Origin: Streptomyces sp. D2-8
GTDB taxonomy: Bacteria; Actinomycetota; Actinomycetes; Streptomycetales; Streptomycetaceae
DNA: 64,000 nucleotides
Direction: 5' to 3'
NCBI RefSeq assembly: GCF_023184515.1
Contig: NZ_JAAHBP010000003.1
Location: 248,001 to 312,000 of the forward strand
Both the position numbers and the translations under genes were made by a program. The notes below the pieces were generated by a model that was given only the letters and a program-made list of their open reading frames with translations, searched no databases and was not told the origin of the DNA. Positions 61,798-64,000 of this stretch are shown piece after piece (position 1 is the first letter of the stretch; the number at the start of each line of letters is the position of its first letter).

Positions 61798-63627
61798 ATG
61801 GGCAAGCGTTCGCCGCTGACGATCGGTCAGTGGGCGCCGCGTGCTCCCCTGGAGACGAGGCGACCCGATGGGACGCCGGTCGGGTCGTCGGGCCGGCGGC
61901 GGACGACGGCACCGCAGTGGGCGGTCCGGGCCGCCCTGCCCCTCGCGCTCGTCCTGTGGCTGCTCTCCCTGCGCCACGTGAATCTGAACGCCATGACCGA
62001 CCTGGGCCTGCTCCAGGTGCTTCCGGTGCTCTTCTGGGTCGCCCTCGGGCTGCTCGCCGTCGGCTTCTGCGTGGCCCTGTCCGACCGGCGGACCCGGGGC
62101 GGCTGGTTCGCCGCCTACGTCCTCGGTCTGATCGCGATCCTGCACGCCACCCCCGCGCTGCTGTACCCCACCCTGCGCTACGGCTGGGCGTGGAAGCACG
62201 TCGCCGTCGTGGACGCCATGATCCGCAACGGCGGCAGCGTGCCCGGCGCGGAGAAACTCGACGTCTACGACCAATGGCCGGGCTTCTTCCACCTGAACGC
62301 ACTGGTGGTGCAGGCCACCGGCCTGGAGTCGGCGCTCGGCTACGCGGTGTGGGCCCCGCCCGTCAACAACGTCCTGCTGCTCGCCCCGCTGCTGCTGATC
62401 TACCGGGCCGTGACCACGAACCGGAGGCTGATCTGGGGAGCAGTCTGGATCTTCTACTCCTGCTCGTGGGTCGGGCAGGACTACTTCGCGCCCCAGGCGT
62501 TCGCGTTCCTGCTCTTCGTCACCCTGATCGCCCTCCTGATGGGTCAGCTGCGGGCCTTCGCCGAGCGGCCACCGGGCGACCGGGCCAGGGCATGGCCCGT
62601 CGGCAGATTCCTGCTCGTCGTGCTGATCATGGGCGTGATCGTCTGCTCGCACCCGCTGACCCCGCTGATGATGGTCAGCGCCCTGGTCGCCCTGTCCCTC
62701 CCGCGCCGCAACCGGCGGGTGCTGCTGCCGGTGCTGGGCGCCGGGGTGCTGCTGACCGTCGTCTGGGACGCCACCGTCGCGCGCCCGTTCGTCTCGGCCA
62801 ATCTGAGCGAGTTCGTCGGCGCGCTGCTGGAACCCGACTCCAACGTGGTCTCCGGACTGGCGACCCTGGGTGCCGCCGCGCCCGGGCAGGTACAGGTCTC
62901 CTGGATCGACCGCGGCCTGTCCGCCGCGGTGTTCCTGCTGGCGGCCCTCGCCTTCGTCAGGCGCCGCTGGATCCGCCGTACCGGCATGCCGCTGCTCGTC
63001 CTGGCCCCCATGCCGGTCCTGATCGCGAACTCCTACGGCGGCGAGATGATCTTCCGCGCCTACCTGTTCGCGCTGCCTGCCGCCGCCCTGCTCATCTCGG
63101 CCCTGCTGTTCGAGTCCCGAAGACACCCACGGCTGCGCGTGTTCCTGGTCGCCCCGCTGCTGCTGGCGATGCTCGGCGGGCTGCTCTTCGGCTACTACGG
63201 CAAGGAGTCGGCCAACTACTTCACGAAGCAGGAGGTGGCGGCCACTCACTTCGTCACGGCCACCACGCCTCCCGGGTCCCTCATCGTCTCCCTCACGTCG
63301 GACGTGCCCGGCCTGGAGATGAACTACGACAAGCATCCGCGCATCCAGCTCAACGAACAGGACTTGAAGGTGCGCCAGCGGCTGGTGGACAACCCGATCG
63401 AGGGGATGGAGCCGTTCATCGACGGTGCCACCGTGCGCGAACCGGCCTACATCGTGCTGAGCCGCGCCCAGGCCGCCGAGTGCTACCTCAACGGGACGCT
63501 GCCCGCCGACACCATGCGGCGTATGGACGAGGCGATGTCGAACACCTGGGGCTTCGTGCGCGTGTTCCGCAACGAGGACGCCGTGGTCTTCCGCTACCAG
63601 AACCCAGACGCGGGAGAGGCGCCATGA
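61798..63627 (+). CDS. Large multi-spanning membrane protein (glycosyltransferase-like)
   Basis: 609 residues with roughly twelve hydrophobic helices in the N-terminal 480 residues, then an extracytoplasmic C-terminal domain of about 140 residues (YFTKQEVAATHFVTATTPPG, LEMNYDKHPRIQLNEQDLKV). The architecture resembles GT-C/PMT-type glycosyltransferases or polysaccharide polymerases; the classical Asp-Glu of the first loop is not obvious. ATG at 61798 with CGGGAGG upstream. Stop overlaps the next gene, so it starts a membrane operon that leaves the window. Confidence 0.75.
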   Translation: MGKRSPLTIGQWAPRAPLETRRPDGTPVGSSGRRRTTAPQWAVRAALPLALVLWLLSLRHVNLNAMTDLGLLQVLPVLFWVALGLLAVGFCVALSDRRTRGGWFAAYVLGLIAILHATPALLYPTLRYGWAWKHVAVVDAMIRNGGSVPGAEKLDVYDQWPGFFHLNALVVQATGLESALGYAVWAPPVNNVLLLAPLLLIYRAVTTNRRLIWGAVWIFYSCSWVGQDYFAPQAFAFLLFVTLIALLMGQLRAFAERPPGDRARAWPVGRFLLVVLIMGVIVCSHPLTPLMMVSALVALSLPRRNRRVLLPVLGAGVLLTVVWDATVARPFVSANLSEFVGALLEPDSNVVSGLATLGAAAPGQVQVSWIDRGLSAAVFLLAALAFVRRRWIRRTGMPLLVLAPMPVLIANSYGGEMIFRAYLFALPAAALLISALLFESRRHPRLRVFLVAPLLLAMLGGLLFGYYGKESANYFTKQEVAATHFVTATTPPGSLIVSLTSDVPGLEMNYDKHPRIQLNEQDLKVRQRLVDNPIEGMEPFIDGATVREPAYIVLSRAQAAECYLNGTLPADTMRRMDEAMSNTWGFVRVFRNEDAVVFRYQNPDAGEAP

Positions 63628-64000
63628 CCACCCTCCCCCTGAGCCTTCCGCCGCGCTGGAGATGGCCGCTGCGCATCGCACTCGCGCTGTCCGGCTGGCT
63701 CGCGCTCGCCGCGACCCTGGCCCTGCCCGGCGCGGGCGTCTGGCGCACGCTGGTCGTCTGCGTGTTCCTGCTGCTGTGCCCGGGGTTCGCGGCCACGCGG
63801 TGGGCGAGGCCCACGCCCTGGCACGAGAGGGGCTGGCCGTTCGTCGTGGAGACCGCGTTCCTCGCCGTGCTGCTCAGCCTGTGCCTGGCGGTCCTCGCGG
63901 TGGAGCCGTTCTACCTCAGCGAAACCTTCACCACCACGCGGGTGATCAGCACCCTCGCGGCCATGACCTCGCTGCTGGCGCTGCTGCCCACACCGGGCAG
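63624..64000 (+). CDS. Membrane protein, partial (3' end outside window)
   Basis: The first ~125 residues are visible. Four hydrophobic helices (RIALALSGWLALAATLALPG, RTLVVCVFLLLCPGFAA, VETAFLAVLLSLCLAVLAVE, STLAAMTSLLALLPTP). Coupled to the upstream membrane protein by ATGA overlap. Probably part of an exopolysaccharide or surface-glycan assembly operon (inference from neighbours). Confidence 0.65.
   Translation, partial: MTTLPLSLPPRWRWPLRIALALSGWLALAATLALPGAGVWRTLVVCVFLLLCPGFAATRWARPTPWHERGWPFVVETAFLAVLLSLCLAVLAVEPFYLSETFTTTRVISTLAAMTSLLALLPTPG

Overview
The window is high-GC actinobacterial chromosome and almost certainly Streptomyces. The support is third-position G/C coding throughout, GTG starts, ATGA/GTGA stop-start overlaps, a hopanoid operon of the Streptomyces type, a conservon (Cvn) operon, a WhiB-like gene, an actinobacterial DUF574-type methyltransferase, and a c-di-AMP (ydaO-type) riboswitch in front of a LysM/M23 cell-wall hydrolase. 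I found no CRISPR array, insertion sequence, integrase or rRNA.

Layout. 1-7.9 kb: distal part of a hopanoid operon (shc, hpnG, hpnH, ispG, dxs, hpnO), followed by an XRE-cupin regulator and a 39-residue membrane peptide. The operon carries its own MEP-pathway genes, so precursor supply is coupled to hopanoid synthesis and side-chain assembly. 7.9-14.2 kb: a tyrosine phosphatase, a GH36 alpha-galactosidase broken by a 5-base deletion, the riboswitch-controlled hydrolase, a Tat-exported protein and a GDSL hydrolase. 14.3-20.2 kb: a TetR gene with an amino-acid dehydrogenase and a strong TetR-type operator, a metallo-beta-lactamase-fold hydrolase, and a divergent SulP transporter/MerR pair with a 19-bp-spacer promoter. 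20.2-23.7 kb: an RNase J that is probably a second copy, then a scar of two fused gene remnants. 23.7-28.1 kb: the conservon operon cvnABCD plus a GAF protein; the CvnA tail contains a 15-bp minisatellite. 28.3-33.0 kb: tdh-kbl threonine degradation, a LysR gene, and a second XRE-cupin regulator with a GNAT. 33.0-41.5 kb: a transketolase fused by internal deletion, tRNA-Pro(GGG), a MASE1 membrane protein whose stop codon lies inside the tRNA, a SpoIIE phosphatase, a Nudix-like protein, an amidohydrolase with a frameshifted glutamine-synthetase-like gene, a methyltransferase and a lipoprotein.

41.7-48.7 kb is the most distinctive block. It is a tightly coupled seven-gene set: XRE-cupin regulator, M24-fold enzyme with an altered metal site, 2-oxoacid dehydrogenase E1 alpha and E1 beta without E2/E3, ATZ/TRZ-type amidohydrolase, bicupin, and an SDR lacking its catalytic Tyr/Lys. 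It looks like a catabolic pathway for an unidentified nitrogenous compound, and I know of no described pathway with this set.

48.8-55.5 kb: wbl-dps-DUF3140, a thiolase under a promoter with an operator at its start point, a TauE/SafE exporter, a HAD hydrolase, cobK and cobF (convergent) and a DUF309 protein. 55.6-64 kb: a second identical tRNA-Pro(GGG), an aldo/keto reductase behind a MerR-type promoter, a DUF427 protein, a TetR gene, a phosphotransferase plus FemAB/GNAT-like pair, a secreted phosphoesterase, and the start of a membrane-protein operon that leaves the window.

Several loci are degraded in place (GH36, glutamine-synthetase-like gene, transketolase, TetR/hydrolase scar), which suggests this region has been losing function by small deletions and insertions. 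Single-base cases could also be assembly errors.
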